A DNA stretch of 64,000 nucleotides, taken from the NCBI RefSeq assembly GCF_004115265.2, contig NC_046292.1, forward strand, positions 14,841,501 through 14,905,500, written 5' to 3'. The position numbers and the translations under genes are program-made. The stretch is from Rhinolophus ferrumequinum (lineage: Eukaryota > Chordata > Mammalia > Chiroptera > Rhinolophidae). Each line of letters begins with the position of its first letter. The stretch's first letter is position 1. Under the pieces are notes generated by a model, which was not told where the DNA came from, did not search any database, and saw only the letters and a list, made by a program, of their open reading frames with translations. Shown piece by piece: positions 12,019 to 24,232 of this stretch.

Positions 12019-12825
12019 TCACCACCAGCTACAGGGTTTAGACATGGGCTCGGGGGCTCCCCAGCCTGAGCGGATTGTTTCCCAGAACTTGGGCAGATGG
12101 CCCAAGATCCTGTTGCGAAACAAAGGGAGTTCAGGCAACTTGACCCCCGGCCTCTGCAGCAGCATTGTAGTGAGGTTCCGGCTTTGAAGCCGCTGTGGGC
12201 AACTCGTGTTGATGGAATCACTCACACACTTCAGAGCATTGACTCTCCTGGTGGACGGCACCGTGCTGGCGCTGGTGTTGAAGTAACCGTGGGGGGAGGA
12301 GTGGTGTGGGTGGTTCAGGTGGATGGAGTTGGCAGCGCGTTCTAGGTAGTTGGCTGCAAGCCTTGGCAGGCTTAGTGCTTTGGGGCAGTGGGTGTAAAAG
12401 GCATCGGTGGATCTGTCAAGGTAGTTGATGCCTTTGATGAGGTGGTCCAGGAAGGTGGGGCTAGCGGGGTCCGAGGGACGATCTGTGCAGAGCAGGCAGT
12501 GGGGTCTGCCACGACCCGAGAGCTTTTGGGCCACCTTGGGGCGGTTCGCCAGATGCCTTGTCTCTGCACACTTGGTGTTGCACGGCTGGCCCGTGTAGAT
12601 TCTCCTCATAGGAAGTTTGGGGCAGCTGGGGATCTTGGACTGCTCCGAAGGCCTGCTGCAGCCACTGAACTTCAAGCCATTCAGGGGGTGGAGGCGCTTA
12701 AGGCTGTTCGCTCCAGTCACATTGGGGCACTGGGACCAGCCTGGAGTTCGGGTCGGAAAGGACACAAGGTTGGGATGGTTCAAGTGACTGTAAGTGTTGG
12801 AACGGTTCACCTGGCGTCTAGACAT
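12019..12825 (-). CDS. Unrecognised 268-aa basic Cys-containing protein
   Basis: A single open frame of 268 codons begins MSRRQVNRSNTYSHLNHPN and ends EPMSKPCSWW. I do not recognise the protein. The start chosen is the ATG at 12825, with A at -3. It is the first ATG after an acceptor-like site (ctctctccttactag, minus-strand positions 12913-12899), and the frame is closed upstream by a TGA at 12876-12874. A poly(A) signal follows 54 bases after the stop. Third codon positions are G/C-rich by eye over the second half, as in real exons. There is no signal peptide, membrane span or coiled coil. The protein is rich in Asn, Ser, Pro, Arg and His, with about 11 Cys including one C-x2-C (HCLLC). A loose recurring pattern is visible: N-x-L-(D/E/K)-R followed by CPK or CPQ (e.g. 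NYLDR ... CPKAL, NYLER, NALK ... CPQRL). I recall no human coding gene between HSPG2 and CELA3B. Alternatives: a lineage-specific or testis-type gene, an old retrocopy, or a spliced lncRNA with a chance frame. Confidence 0.55.
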   Translation of the reverse strand: MSRRQVNRSNTYSHLNHPNLVSFPTRTPGWSQCPNVTGANSLKRLHPLNGLKFSGCSRPSEQSKIPSCPKLPMRRIYTGQPCNTKCAETRHLANRPKVAQKLSGRGRPHCLLCTDRPSDPASPTFLDHLIKGINYLDRSTDAFYTHCPKALSLPRLAANYLERAANSIHLNHPHHSSPHGYFNTSASTVPSTRRVNALKCVSDSINTSCPQRLQSRNLTTMLLQRPGVKLPELPLFRNRILGHLPKFWETIRSGWGAPEPMSKPCSWW

Positions 12826-12897
12826 TGTCCAGGCTGGGCGGATAAAGTTTCGTGGCACTGACCTGCTGTGAGCTCACCTGGAGTCTGGGTACCTGGG

Positions 12898-12915
12898 CCT
12901 AGTAAGGAGAGAGTT
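12898..12915 (-). promoter_or_regulatory. Candidate splice acceptor 5' of the 12-kb ORF
   Basis: The minus strand reads a pyrimidine tract ending in AG (ctctctccttactag, 12913-12899). It would open an exon at 12898, 73 bases before the ATG at 12825. No upstream exon was identified. Confidence 0.4.
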
Positions 12916-12929
12916 GGGTCAGCTTTCCT

Positions 12930-15900
12930 TGGCTCCCTGCCACCTCCCTCCAGGATTTCTCTCCAGGTGTTCCCTCTGCCTCCACAGAGCCAACACCACT
13001 TGTCTCCCTCTCCCCTTCTTCCTCTTACTCCCAGGGATTTTCAAACTGCAAAACAGACAGCTGTTCTTCAAAAAGCACAAAGAAGTGCAAAAGATGGGCA
13101 GAAAAGCAAGATTTCTGAGAATGACCGAGGCCAGAGAACCCCCTCAGTAAAAGTGGGACAGTCTCTCTTGTTCTTTAAATCTAGCTCCCATTTGCCCTTT
13201 AAGCAAGGGTTCCAGAAGACCACAGAGACCAAGGACTGAATCTCTAATGGTGAAATTCCAAGCACTGAGACACACTTTCTTTTGAGGTAACACCAAACAG
13301 CTAATCATCAATTACACAATGTACCCCGATACTAAAAACACGTGTCTTAGAAGTGACGCAATACTACGTGTATTCTCTCTGAGCTCATCCTTTTGCTTGT
13401 GTCTCACGTGTAATTCTCAATACAAAGCAAGGTAGTAGTTAATATTCTATTCCTAGTTGACAGACGGTAAAACTGAGACTCAGGGAGGTGACGTGATTTG
13501 CCTCAAATCACACAGCTTGTTAGTGGTGGGGACAAAGTACTATCTTGGGTGTGTTGGATGACCCCTGAAAGACAATGCTATGTTGTTGGAGTGACTTGGG
13601 CCCTCTCACAGTCTACTGAGGAAGACTCCTCACCTCACCTGCTCTGCCTGCAAGGATGGGGGCACAATGGGTAGAACCAGATGGAGAGGGGCGCTTGCTA
13701 ACCCTGTAACTAAGTTGATCCTGACTTTAGGTACCCCAGATGGTGGGAGGCAGGTGATATGAAAAGTTTAATAGTGGGACTGGACTTGTGAGATTAGAAC
13801 CTTTGGGATATTTAGCCTTGATCTTCTCTGATAGTAGGGGGTCTCCTCATCCACCCTACCAAGGGGAGTGGGTATTGGGACTCCTACCCCTTCTGGTCCA
13901 AAAGTGGCCACTTCACAGGGACTAAGTCCTGACCGGGCCAAAGAGATGGGCACCCCACCTTGTGTTCCTGGGCCTGACAGGCGCAGCCAAGGGCAGTGTA
14001 GGCCTCCCCTCCCTCTCCCTGAGTCCCCCAGTATGCTCCCCCGCCACCAGAAGGAAGGCTCTGATTGCTCTCCCCCAGTACTGCCAGCTTGATGCTAATT
14101 TTCCACTTCTGCCTACTGAGAACAGAGCACTATTTAAGCCTGTCCTACACAGAAAACAGCTGCCGGCTCCTCTCCCAGCCCGTGGCCCCTCAGCTGCCCT
14201 TGTCCTTTGGGTCTGAATCGCGTGGAATGTCCAGACCCTTGCCTCTTCCCTCCCTGGTCCAACCCCACCCCATCTCCTCTTCTGGAAATATTGGAGGTGA
14301 CTGAGGGCCCCACCCTTCCCTTCCTGGCTGGCTGGGCCCCACGGCCGTAAGGGACCTCTCCCCCTCTCACTCTGTCTTTCGAGGTAGATGACTTGGGCCT
14401 CCTCTTGCTCTCCACTGGGCATACCCTCATGTCGCCACTCCAGACTGCTGGCCATGTCATAGACTCACGGAATCCTAGAGCTGGGAGGGGCCTCCAGGGT
14501 CATCCTGGTCAGGCCCCTGCCGCACGGCCAGCACCACGTTAAGCCTTCCAGGACAGATGGGCCCTATTTTTAAAGCGAGGCTGAAGTGGATGATTTCCAG
14601 CATTCCTTGTTGTTTTTCTAAGTGTTTAATTATGCTGAGAGTCAGGAAGTTGTACGCGGGGTCTAACATAACTCCCGTAGGCTGTGGGCAGCATCAGTTC
14701 CTTGCCTTTTCTCATTGGGTCAGCAAACATTTATTCAGACACCCTGAAGTACTGTCCCTGTGAGTAACCCATTCCTAGGCCATAACAGCATCTTCTTTCC
14801 TCCCTTCTCACCTCTTCCTCATGCACTCAACAATTCGATATTGAGTGCCTACTACGCAGGGAGCTCCAGCTAGAGTCTGAGGATTCTTCAGGGAACAAAT
14901 CTCAACTCCTTTCAGAACCTCCATGCCCCTTGCCGAGGCCTGGGCCATAGGGGGCATCCAGTACATATTTGTTGAATAAACGAACAAAATCCCCCTTTTG
15001 AGTTCTCACGGTGTTTTGTTTGCCAGGAAAAGCTTCCCTCCATCATTTCCTTCCCTAATATTGGAAATACAGTTTTTTTTTATTTTGAAAAATTTTCAAC
15101 TTATTGAAAACTTACATGACAATGAACTTCCATACAGTCTTCATACAAATCCACTAATTATTAACACTTTTGCCACATCGGTCATTACACACACACACAC
15201 ACCCCGATTATTATTATTTTAAGAGTAAGCTGCAGACAGTAGCATCTTTTACTCCTGAGTACTTCAGCATGTATCCCCTACATAGTGGGAGAACAAGGCC
15301 ATTTTCTTACATATCCACACTACAATTACCAAATACCGGATATTTAACATTGATCCAGTCAGTACTATTGTCTAATATACAGTCCGTATTCAAATTCCAC
15401 CAATTGTTCCTCAGATGTTCTTCATGGCAACTCTTTCTCCGATCCAGGATCCAATTCAAGATCAGGCATTGCCTTTAGTTCTCAGGTCTCTGGTTTCCTT
15501 CAACCTGAAGTTCCTCAGTGTGTCTTTTCTGACATTGGGATCTTTGAAGGGTGCAGGCAAGTTGTTTGGGAGAATGTTCTCAAATTTGGGTTTATCTGAT
15601 GTTTCCTAATGACAAGATCCAAGTTACACCCTCCCAGCCCACAGTCACTGAGAGTGAAGGACATTTTGCCTGGGGTGGCGTGGCTATCTCACTGAAACCT
15701 GGAGCCAGAGGAGGGATCAGAACCCCCCCACCCTGCACCCATCCTAAGGAGGAAGAGGAGCCTGGGGGAACTCAGTGGACCAGGGAAGTGGTGTCAACAG
15801 TTCCTTCGTGGGGCCTCAGCCAAGCCTGGTTCTGATCTGGGCTGGGGGCTGGGCAAGCGGCCAGAGAGAGGGCTGGACGTCTCTGCCGTTGTCCTGAAGG

Positions 15901-18900
15901 TACCCAGACATCCAGATCACTGGCCATTTCTGGCCTTGGCACTAAGAGCCTTTGGAAATAGCTCCAGGACGATTATTTCAGGAGGAATGTGCTATTCCTC
16001 CATCCTCCCAGAAAGCCAGGCTGTGTCCCATGAGATCGGGAGAGGCTCTCTCGGGCCTCCCCAACTCCTGGGGATCTCTAGGATTTCTGGGGGCCACAAG
16101 GCCTTCAACCAATTGACAAATGTACTACTACGAGTATATACCTAACAACATGTCCTACAACTTCAGAAAAACTTATCTTTTCCAAGAGAATTTAAGAAAA
16201 ATATTTAGTAGACGTATGCCATTCATAATTTACTATGAAAATAAATATGCAATAAATAAAATATGGAAAATATAACTTATTCCATTTCCCTGGTCCTTCA
16301 ATTTAAATGATACACAAATAGCCCAAGTTTATTTTCTCATTTACATACATTAAATACTTATTTCCCATGACCCACTGTGTATACAACAGAGTTTTAGATT
16401 TGTGGAAACAGAAATATGGTTTCTAATGGCAAAGTACTTACATTAAGCATGTTAACATCTAGAAAATTCTAGAAAGCATTTTGCCATCACTTACTGTGAG
16501 CCAGAAAGGGCTGGGAGCCTGGAGTGGGAGGGGTGGTTCTGTCCTTAGATACTGGGCTCTCAGGGCCCAGCCTGGAGTCAGGCCAGCCGGCTGGGGTCCA
16601 GCTGACTCCAAGTGCGGGGATACATGAAGGAGAGGATATGGGGGAGCTGCCTGCCCCACCTCTTGCTCAGGATCATCCCCGAGAAATTGACTTTGGTGGA
16701 GCACCTTCTATGTGCCAGAGAACCCGACATTGTCAGTGCCAGGAACTTCACATCCACCCTCTCATTTAATCCTCCCAGCACCCCTAAGAGGTAGGTATTT
16801 TGTTTTCCAGGTAAGGTAATTAAGATTCAGAGAGGGTAAAAAACTTACCTAAGCTCTCCCAGTGGTCAGAATTAGAACCCGGTGTTCTGTGTTCTACAGG
16901 CTGAGGCACTAAGCAAGGAAGAGGGTGGGCCACCCCCTCACTCGGTGAGGACTCAGTAAGTAACCCTGTGAACTGAGCAGCGTTGGGAGGGGTTCAGCCT
17001 GGAGACAGAGGCTGGTACACCGCTGTGGCCCCGTCCCCCACTAAGTCCCCATCCCCCACCACCCAGCCAAGCCCAGCTGCCTCTCCCTCCCTAGCACTGC
17101 AGGGATGGGTGCCAGGGTCTCAGAATGTCTCGAGTCGTTGGGGGGCCCCTCCCTGACAGATTCGAGCCACAATGGCCCCCACACTTGCCCCATTGGGGCA
17201 ACCTCCAACCTTGGCTCCTTAGCTCTATTGCCAAACCAGCTGCAAATCATGGGTTTTCCATTAGCCTTTGGCCTGCCCATTCTCTTCCTTTCACCCCACT
17301 CCCCCTCTCTGCAGTCCTACCCACATCCCTGTCCCCTCCTGTGCCCCACTAAGACCATCAGGGGCCCTTTCCCACCCCAGGCTCGAAGAGTTCAAGGGCC
17401 GCTCACTCCCCTGGGTCCTCAGAATGGAGGGAACAACCCCCTTCTCCAGAGACCTTAGGACCCTGCCCCAATGGTGCATATGCTGCTTATTAATCCCCAA
17501 CCTGCCACTCAGCAGTTTCTCTCCTTCCCTGGGTCCTGATATGGTGGGAGGAGTGTTCCCTTGTCCTTTCAGCCACGTGGCTCTTAGAAGCATCGCAGAT
17601 AAGGAGCAAGCCCAGCTCTGTACAGGGGACAGCTAGAGCCAAGAGCAATGCAACTTTTGGCTGTCCCACCCTAGTTAAAGGACATCTGTGCCCAGCCTCA
17701 GGTGACTATTGGAAGTGTGACTCACTTGAGTCCTTACCTGGAGTGGGGCCAGCCTGCCTTTAGGGCTGAAAATCTCTTTGGGCTTGGTCTGGCCCTCCCC
17801 TGGCTGCAGGTTCTACCCACCCAAGCACAATGAATGAGTCACATGCCCTCTTCCCCTAACATTCTCAAGGATAAGGGCCCTCTGCTCACCAGCTGCTAAA
17901 ACAGCGCTTCCCCAAGCCTACATGTGGCAGGTACAAGCCAGGACAGATCTGAGCTCAGGAGCGGTGGGGCAGGTGTGGCTTGGCGGGAGCCCTAGCCAGT
18001 AAGAGCTTCCCTCCTGCCAAGCCACCTCAGGGCTTTTGGGGTAGAGCATCCAGTCTGGGCGGGAACAGGGCTCCCATCTTTATGGGGCCTGGAAATTCCC
18101 TCCAAGAGGGGTGGGGATGATGGTCATACGGAGGCTTACGTACAGCCTTGTTGAGAGAAAGTAGGATAGCAAGTCACTGGCTTGTGCTGTGACCTCGGAT
18201 GGGTAGCTGAACTTCTCCAAACCTCAAGAAGTTCTGTGTGTAAAATGGGGGGAAGGAGGGTGCCCAGTGAACACTGTTGACCTGCCAGACTTGCAGTAAT
18301 AGCTAATGTTTAAGAACCCTTTCCCACACACACACACACCATTGCAGGCACAGCGGGAGCAGCAGCCCTGGGCTGGAGTAGCTCACACTGGCTCATAAGA
18401 GCCAATTGTTAAGTATTCTGGAATTTGGCGAATTGGTTGTTAAACCATTGATTGGGAGCTTGAAGTCAGCCATGGTGGGAATATTTACACCACAGAAATG
18501 TGGCAAATATGACAAATCAGGGTTTTTTGGTTTTTTTTTCTTTTTCTTTTTTTGAGACCTGGTTCACCGGCATACCATTGAAGCTGTGTGTGACTATGCC
18601 AAATGACTTAACCTGTTTGAACTTTTGTTTTCTTACCCATGTAACCGTACTGTGGACGCGAAGGACGTCTATGGAAAGCCACCTCACAAGGTGATCTGAT
18701 CATAAATGCCCAGCTGGGCGGGTCTTGGTGATAGACACGCCCCAGGCATAAAACTTCCTTGTTCATTGTTTCTGTGCATCTAGGTTAATGCACCTTTGAA
18801 GTGTCCCCGCTTTCTAATACCTGACCACCCTTTCAGACCCTTCCCTCTAAAGCGTGACCATCCTCAGGAGAGCACATAATCTTAACCATCCTGTAATCCA

Positions 18901-19160
18901 GTCCCCGCCTTGCCTTCTCCCACCTTTATGACATCTTCCTTACCTTCCCTCCTTAATTTCAAATGCGTAAAAAAACCTGCAAAACTGTCATTCTCCAGAG
19001 CATTTGAGATCTTCCTCCCTGTCATATGTCATCAGTTTGGCTCAAATAAACTCTCATACAAATTCCTTACACGTTTGGATATTTCTTACGTCAACGGTGA
19101 TAATAATGGCTGTATGTATTGATTGCTTACTGTGTCCCAGCTGCTGTGTGTGTTGCTGGG
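12930..19160. other. Intergenic: old repeats, no supported gene
   Basis: No exon is supported. MIR pieces lie at about 13430-13540 (-), 16690-16920 (-) and 18150-18260 (+), with L2-like sequence at 14820-14985. The stretch 13540-15060 and the C-rich stretch 16980-18100 hold nothing I can assign. The block at about 18300-18700 (with 'gagccaattgttaa' and 'ggttcaccggcataccattg') resembles an old dispersed repeat whose family I cannot name. A T-rich run lies at 18527-18553. 16130-16450 is AT-rich and featureless. Confidence 0.5.
15065..15615 (-). mobile_element. L1M 3'-end fragment
   Basis: The order of recognisable segments (A-rich end at about 15070 on the minus strand, a short CA run at 15188-15203, then sequence ending 'gggtttatctgatgtttcc') matches what I remember of old mammalian L1 (L1MB/L1MC) 3' ends. 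It is strongly diverged and 5'-truncated, with no coding part. The subfamily is uncertain. Confidence 0.65.
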
Positions 19161-19620
19161 TGTAATTTTATATGTCAACTTGACTGGGCAACGAGATGTT
19201 CAGATATCTGGTTAAACCTAATTTCTGGGTGTGTCTGTGATGGTATTTCTGGAAGCGATTAGCATTTGTATTGGTGGATTGAGTGAAGCAGGCATCCTTC
19301 CCCAATTCGGTGGGCTTTACCCCATCGGTGGAGAGCCTGAATAGAGCCCTCCCCATGAGAAGGCATGGAAAGTTGAATTCATCCTCTGCCTGATCGCCTT
19401 AGTTGGAACATCGATCTTCTCCTGCCTTTGGTGCTCCTGGTTCTCAGACCTGTAGACCTGGATTGGAATCTGCACTATCAGTGGTCCAGCTCTCAGGCCT
19501 TGGGACTACACCGCCAGCTTTCCTGGGTCTCCAGCTTGTGGATGGCCGATCATGTGACTTCTCAGTCTCTGTAATCACACGAGCTGGTACCAAACAATAA
19601 ATCTCTCTTTGTTCATATAG

Positions 19621-19621
19621 A

Positions 19622-19669
<48 letters not shown>

Positions 19670-19672
19670 ATA
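19621..19672. repeat. (AT)n microsatellite in an LTR tail
   Basis: The alternating AT run probably grew from the short TATATATA stretch that normally lies near the 3' end of this LTR family. The related LTR at 58267-58816 has a shorter TA run at the matching place (about 58715-58726). Confidence 0.9.
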
Positions 19673-19697
19673 GTATCTATATTTCTAAATATATATA

Positions 19698-19883
19698 CAG
19701 CAGGGTCCTTGATGACCATTGTTTCGTTCAACATCGTTTTGTTAAAACATTGACAAGATGCCATAGGAACTTAACTCTTGCTCATATCAATTACCAATTA
19801 GCCGATGGTAAAACTGGTTTCATTACACGACATTTCGCTTAAAGTTACAGAACCAATCAACGACATTAAGTCAGGACTTACTA
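19698..19883. mobile_element. Small TIR element (Tc1/mariner-like MITE)
   Basis: The 186-base block begins CAGCAGGGTCCTTGATGA after a TA dinucleotide. It ends GGACTTACTA, giving imperfect terminal inverted repeats (AGGGTCCT against AAGTCCT). There is no coding capacity. It lies inside the ERVL-type LTR. The superfamily is inferred from size, TA flank and TIR style. Confidence 0.4.
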
Positions 19884-19885
19884 CA

Positions 19886-20236
19886 TGTGGCTAAACGTTT
19901 GTGTCCCTCCAAAACTCATATGTTGAAATCTAATGCCCAGTGTGTTAGTGTTGGAGGTGGGACCTTTGGGAGGTGAGTAGGTCATAAGGATGGAGCCCTC
20001 ATGGATGGGATTAGTGCCTTTATGGAAGAGACCCCAGAGGGCTCCCTCATCCCTTCTACCATGTGAGGACCCAGGGAGAAGACAGGCATCTGTGAACCAG
20101 GAAGAGGGTTCTCATCAGACACCGAATCTGCCAGCACCTGATCTTGGACTTCCCAGCCACCACAGCTGTGAGAAGTATGTGTTTGTTATTTAAGCCACCC
20201 AGCCTATGGTATTTTTGTTACAGCAGTCTGAACACA
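19886..20236 (+). mobile_element. ERVL-MaLR solo LTR (MST/MLT1-like)
   Basis: It starts 'tgtggctaaacgtttgtgtc' and includes 'aaaactcatatgttgaaatc' and the typical 3' part 'ttatttaagccacccagcct'. It ends near 'ttacagcagtctgaacaca'. It is a solo LTR fossil inserted in older LTR sequence. No internal region is present. Confidence 0.75.
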
Positions 20237-20290
20237 GGTTAGGAAGATATATATTTCCTGTTGGTTCTGTTTCTCTGGAGAACCTGGTGA

Positions 20291-23200
20291 CGCCACTGTG
20301 CTAAGTGCTTTACCTGCATTCATTCATTTATTCTTCATCGCGACCTTATGAGGTAGATGTTAATAGCATCCCTATTTCTTCTGATAAGAAACCGACGGGC
20401 AGAGGCGCGGTAACTCCCCTAAAGGAACACGGCCAAGATGTGAACCTCAGTGACGTGGCTCAGACCTGCCACTCACCACTGCACCCACTGCCTCGAGGCC
20501 CATCACCACACTGCCATTTATTACGCATTTACTGACGAGACATTATGCTAAGCGTTTTCATCATATTACAGGTGTTCCCCAAAGCCTTCGAGCCTTCTGG
20601 GTTACCCCTTCCTTCAATAATCAAGTAGAATAGCTCAAACCTCCATTCCATGTGCCATCGGAAGTTCAGAGCCTTCTCCACTTTTTCTGAGAAGCCCAGG
20701 GGGCTGTTATGGCCTCTTGTCAGCCCTCACCCTGAATTCCTGCTTGGACCAATTCTCTGTCCCCTCTTGCTGCCCCACCTTGTCTGACTGTCATATTCTC
20801 TCAGCACAGTTGCTGAGATATACACCCCCGCCCCACCACTGTGACCAGTACTCCTTACTCATCCGTGCCCCAAGCCATCACAGACATGGAGTTATTGTGT
20901 GTGACAGACTTCACTGAAGGCACAGAGTGACAGAGGGGTGACAACACTGCACAGGACAGAAAACAGCCCGACACGGAATAAATGGCGGCCACTCAGTTCT
21001 TCAGATCTTTTGGCCTCCTTTCTCCTCAGATCTTTCCAGGCCTCCCCCCATGACGCTCATGAGGGACCCTTCTCCATCCCACCTCCTATCTTGGGCGTCC
21101 ATGCTGGGTCTCCCACCCCCACAGGTCTCCTACCTTCCTGATGCTGATGCCAAAGTTGACATTTCCATTCTTCTTTGTACCCCCAAAAGTTGCTCCCTTG
21201 ACTCTCACCTTGGAGGGAGGGCACCTTGCATATGAAAGTGGTTTCCTCCTGCTGTGCCCTCATTAAACTGTGGAAGCAGCTGCTGACCATTTTTTCCTTC
21301 CTGTAAATGCGCTTTAGATGACTAGATCCTTTCAATAACATTGTGAAGTAGGAAAGCCTTTGTCTTCCCAGAGAGGAATTTAGCAGTGAGGTCCTGCGTA
21401 CTGGTTCTACCAGCTATAGGACCTTGGGCAAGTTGCTTCTCTTATCTGAGCCTCACATTCCTCATCTATAAACGGGATAAGAAACCCTGCCCCACAAATT
21501 TGATCCCTCAGCATGCTGTACACTCTCTGTAAATAATGGCTGTTGATTATTTGACAGATGAGGAAATTGGGTTCTAGGCCCAGTTGCATTATTAACTTAC
21601 TGAATGAACTGGGCCTCAGTTTGACCAGCTGCGAAAGGAGAAAGTGGGACTGAATGGTCTCTAAAGCCTGTTCCAGGCCTGTCATTCTCATAATGGCACC
21701 GTGAGTCTTTGCATTGTGCGCTCAGGACACTTCCGGACCTCACCTTATGTATCTCTTCATCTGGCTGTTAACTTGAATCCTTTATAATAAATGGGAAAAC
21801 ACGAATGAAGTTTACTCTGAGTTCGGTGAGCCATTCTAGCAAATTATCAAACCTAAGGAGGGAGTCCTGGGAAACCCCAATTTATAGGTGATAGGTCAGA
21901 AATATGGGGGGTGAGGGGCCTGGGACATGTGACTGGTGTCTGAAGTAGGGGCAGTCTTATGGAACGAAGTCCTTTAACTTGTGGGATCTGGTGCTAAGAC
22001 CAGGTCCCTAGTACCAGAAATGAATTAAATTGTTGGATACCCAGTGGGCATCAGACAATTAGAGAATTTGTTGGTGTCAGAAGACACCTCATATCCTCTT
22101 TATAAGAAACTCTTATATGCATGGAGCCCACGTAAGAAAATGTCCCAGGAAGCAAGGAGAGTATCTGATTCTGGCTGAGAAGGGAAGCACCAGCGGCCAG
22201 CTTAAAGATGTGACAAAACTTGGTGGTGGGTTCCCAAGGCGCATGAACTATATTCTTTAAACTTTTATGTATGCTTGAACTATTTCATAATAACCAACTT
22301 AAAAAAGAAAGTGGGGGTGAGATGCAGTAGAAAGAGTCCTGATTGAGTCTGGAGTTCTGGGTCCTAATTTCAGTTCTGCCATTGCACCACTCTGTGACTT
22401 GAGCAAGTCACCGCCTTCCCGCGGGTCACACGGGCCAGTCTCTAGCACCCTTCCACTGCTGGTATTTTATTGGCTAGTTTTCACTTTCTTCAATCCAAAC
22501 ATGTATCGACTGTCTATTAGGTGCTTATCTATTTACACATCTGATCTCCTGAGTAGACACCAGAACCCCTGGAAGGTAGAGGCCCCAGTACTTGGTGGGT
22601 TCTTGGAAGGAAGGAAGGAACATTGAAATAACTATTCTCGTACATGTCACAAAATGAATTCAGCAAAGATGACTGTTTTCAGACAGCTTACATGCATTGG
22701 CCAACGTTATTAAACTATTCATTTTGGTGACAATAGTTTCTGAACCCAAAGTGAGGCAAACAACCTGACAATGGGACAGACCATTTGAGGTTGGGACTTT
22801 CTAGACTGCAACAGCAATAATTGCGACCCTTTGTTCATGCTTTCTATGGGCCAAGCCCCATGCTAAATGTTTCACCGACTCACAAAAACCCTGGGAGGGG
22901 ACCGGCTACTGGTATTACCCCAGCTGAGGAAACCAGTGTGCAGACAGATCAGGTATCGTGGCCAAGGTCACACAACAATGGTTGAGCTTGAATTCAAACC
23001 AAACCTGGATCTGTCTGCTTCCATTGCCTATATTTTAACCAGACCAGAGGGGCCCCAATAGCATCCCCCAGAGCTGTGGGAGCATAAAGGCAAGAGGACT
23101 TGATTCTGATTGCAGGCTCAGGAAGGCCTTCCTGAGAAGTGGCCAGTCCAACTGGCCTGGAAAGACAGGGAACATTGCAGTGGGCAGCAGTGGACGGCAT

Positions 23201-23918
23201 CTGGGAGAAGAGACCTCTAGGGCCAGGGCACTGAGGCGGGCAGGTGTACACTGCACCCTTTCAGCCACCACCCCTCGGCTCCTCCCTACCACACGCCTTC
23301 CTTGCATTTCTATTTCCCCTGATTCTTCCCGACCTCTCTGCTGTTAATCTTTCTTCTCAATTTTCTCTTTTTACCTTTTGTTCTTTTGGGTCATCTTCTC
23401 TCTCATTCCCCCAGTCATCCATCCATCCATCCATGTATTCATCCATCCATGCATTTATTCATCCATTCATCTAACGTGAACTGAGCACCAACGCTGTGCC
23501 AGAGCATTGGAGCCTGGTTGATGGCCGTGCCTCAAACTGGTGGCGAGTGTATCCATCACACTCAGCTAAAGCTCCATGAGGAACCCCCGAGACCTGTCCT
23601 CTCCCTCAAACACACCCAGAGGCAAACAAACCCTTACATAAACCAGCAACCTGGTTTATGAAAGAAAGCCTGAAGGCAAAACAAAAAAGAAAAAGAAAAA
23701 AGAAACACAAAAAACAAAAAGCCTGAAGACAGCCGTGGCTCTCAGACACCCCCTGCTGGTAATTTTAGAGATTACATCCTGTATCAGAGAGTTCCAGTGT
23801 GTCTCAAAGAAAGGGCAGCTCTGGCTCCTCCACTGCACTCCACCTGCCTTGTAATTTCTGCCAGCAATTCCACTTTAGGGGCTCCTACGGGTGGAGTTCT
23901 TGTCAGAAATGTTTAATG
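20291..23918. other. Intergenic: MIR/L1 relics, no supported gene
   Basis: MIR pieces lie at about 20300-20480 (-), 21385-21500 (+), 22320-22400 (+) and 22830-23040 (-). A short L1-like 3' end with an A-rich tail lies at about 22200-22310. A degenerate (CCAT)n tract lies at 23413-23463, and an A-rich AAAC/AAAG run at 23678-23720. The rest, including 20500-21300, shows nothing I can assign. Confidence 0.5.
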
Positions 23919-24232
23919 AGGGACCCGCCCAGTGGCTCAGGTGGTTGGAGGGCCGCGCTCCTAACGCCAAGGTCGCTGGTTCGATTCCCACATGGGCCAG
24001 TGAGCCGCGCCCTCTACAGCCAAGATTGTGAACAATGGCTCTCCCTGGAGCTGGGCTGCTGCGGACTGCCGGTGGCCAGCGTGACTGGCCAGCAGCCTGC
24101 GTGAGCGGCCTTGGGCTACTGTGTGCTGCCATGAGTGGCTGGCAGCTGGCGAGAGCTGCTGTGAGTGGCCGACCAACAACCGGTGACTGACTGCCTCAGC
24201 AGGGGGGCGCGAAAGAAGGGGGAAAAGAAAAA
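23919..24232 (+). mobile_element. tRNA-derived SINE (RHIN-like), second subtype
   Basis: The element opens at 23919 with a tRNA-like head (cagtggctcaggtggttgga; B box GGTTCGATTCCC) and ends in an A-rich tail. It is flanked by a perfect 14-base direct repeat, AGAAATGTTTAATG, at 23905-23918 and 24233-24246. The body after the tRNA head differs from the SINEs at 3291 and 31296. It carries 'gctggcagctggcgagagct'-type sequence in place of the second tRNA unit, so it is a separate subfamily of the same lineage. The perfect duplication implies recent insertion. Confidence 0.85.

Larger units (their letters stand above)
19161..20290 (+). mobile_element. ERVL-type solo LTR (MLT2-like), interrupted
   Basis: This fossil LTR starts 'tgtaattttatatgtcaact' at 19161 and runs to an AT-rich end at about 19690. 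Its terminal segment ('gttggttctgtttctctgga') reappears at about 20245-20290. Two other elements sit between the two parts: a small TIR element (19698-19883) and a MaLR LTR (19886-20236). No internal viral region is present. Divergence suggests an early placental-mammal age. The family name is from memory. Confidence 0.6.

Noticed and set aside
12388-12861. 157-codon plus-strand frame opposite the 12-kb gene candidate
   Set aside because: A shadow of the longer minus-strand frame, with no poly(A) or acceptor support on the plus strand.
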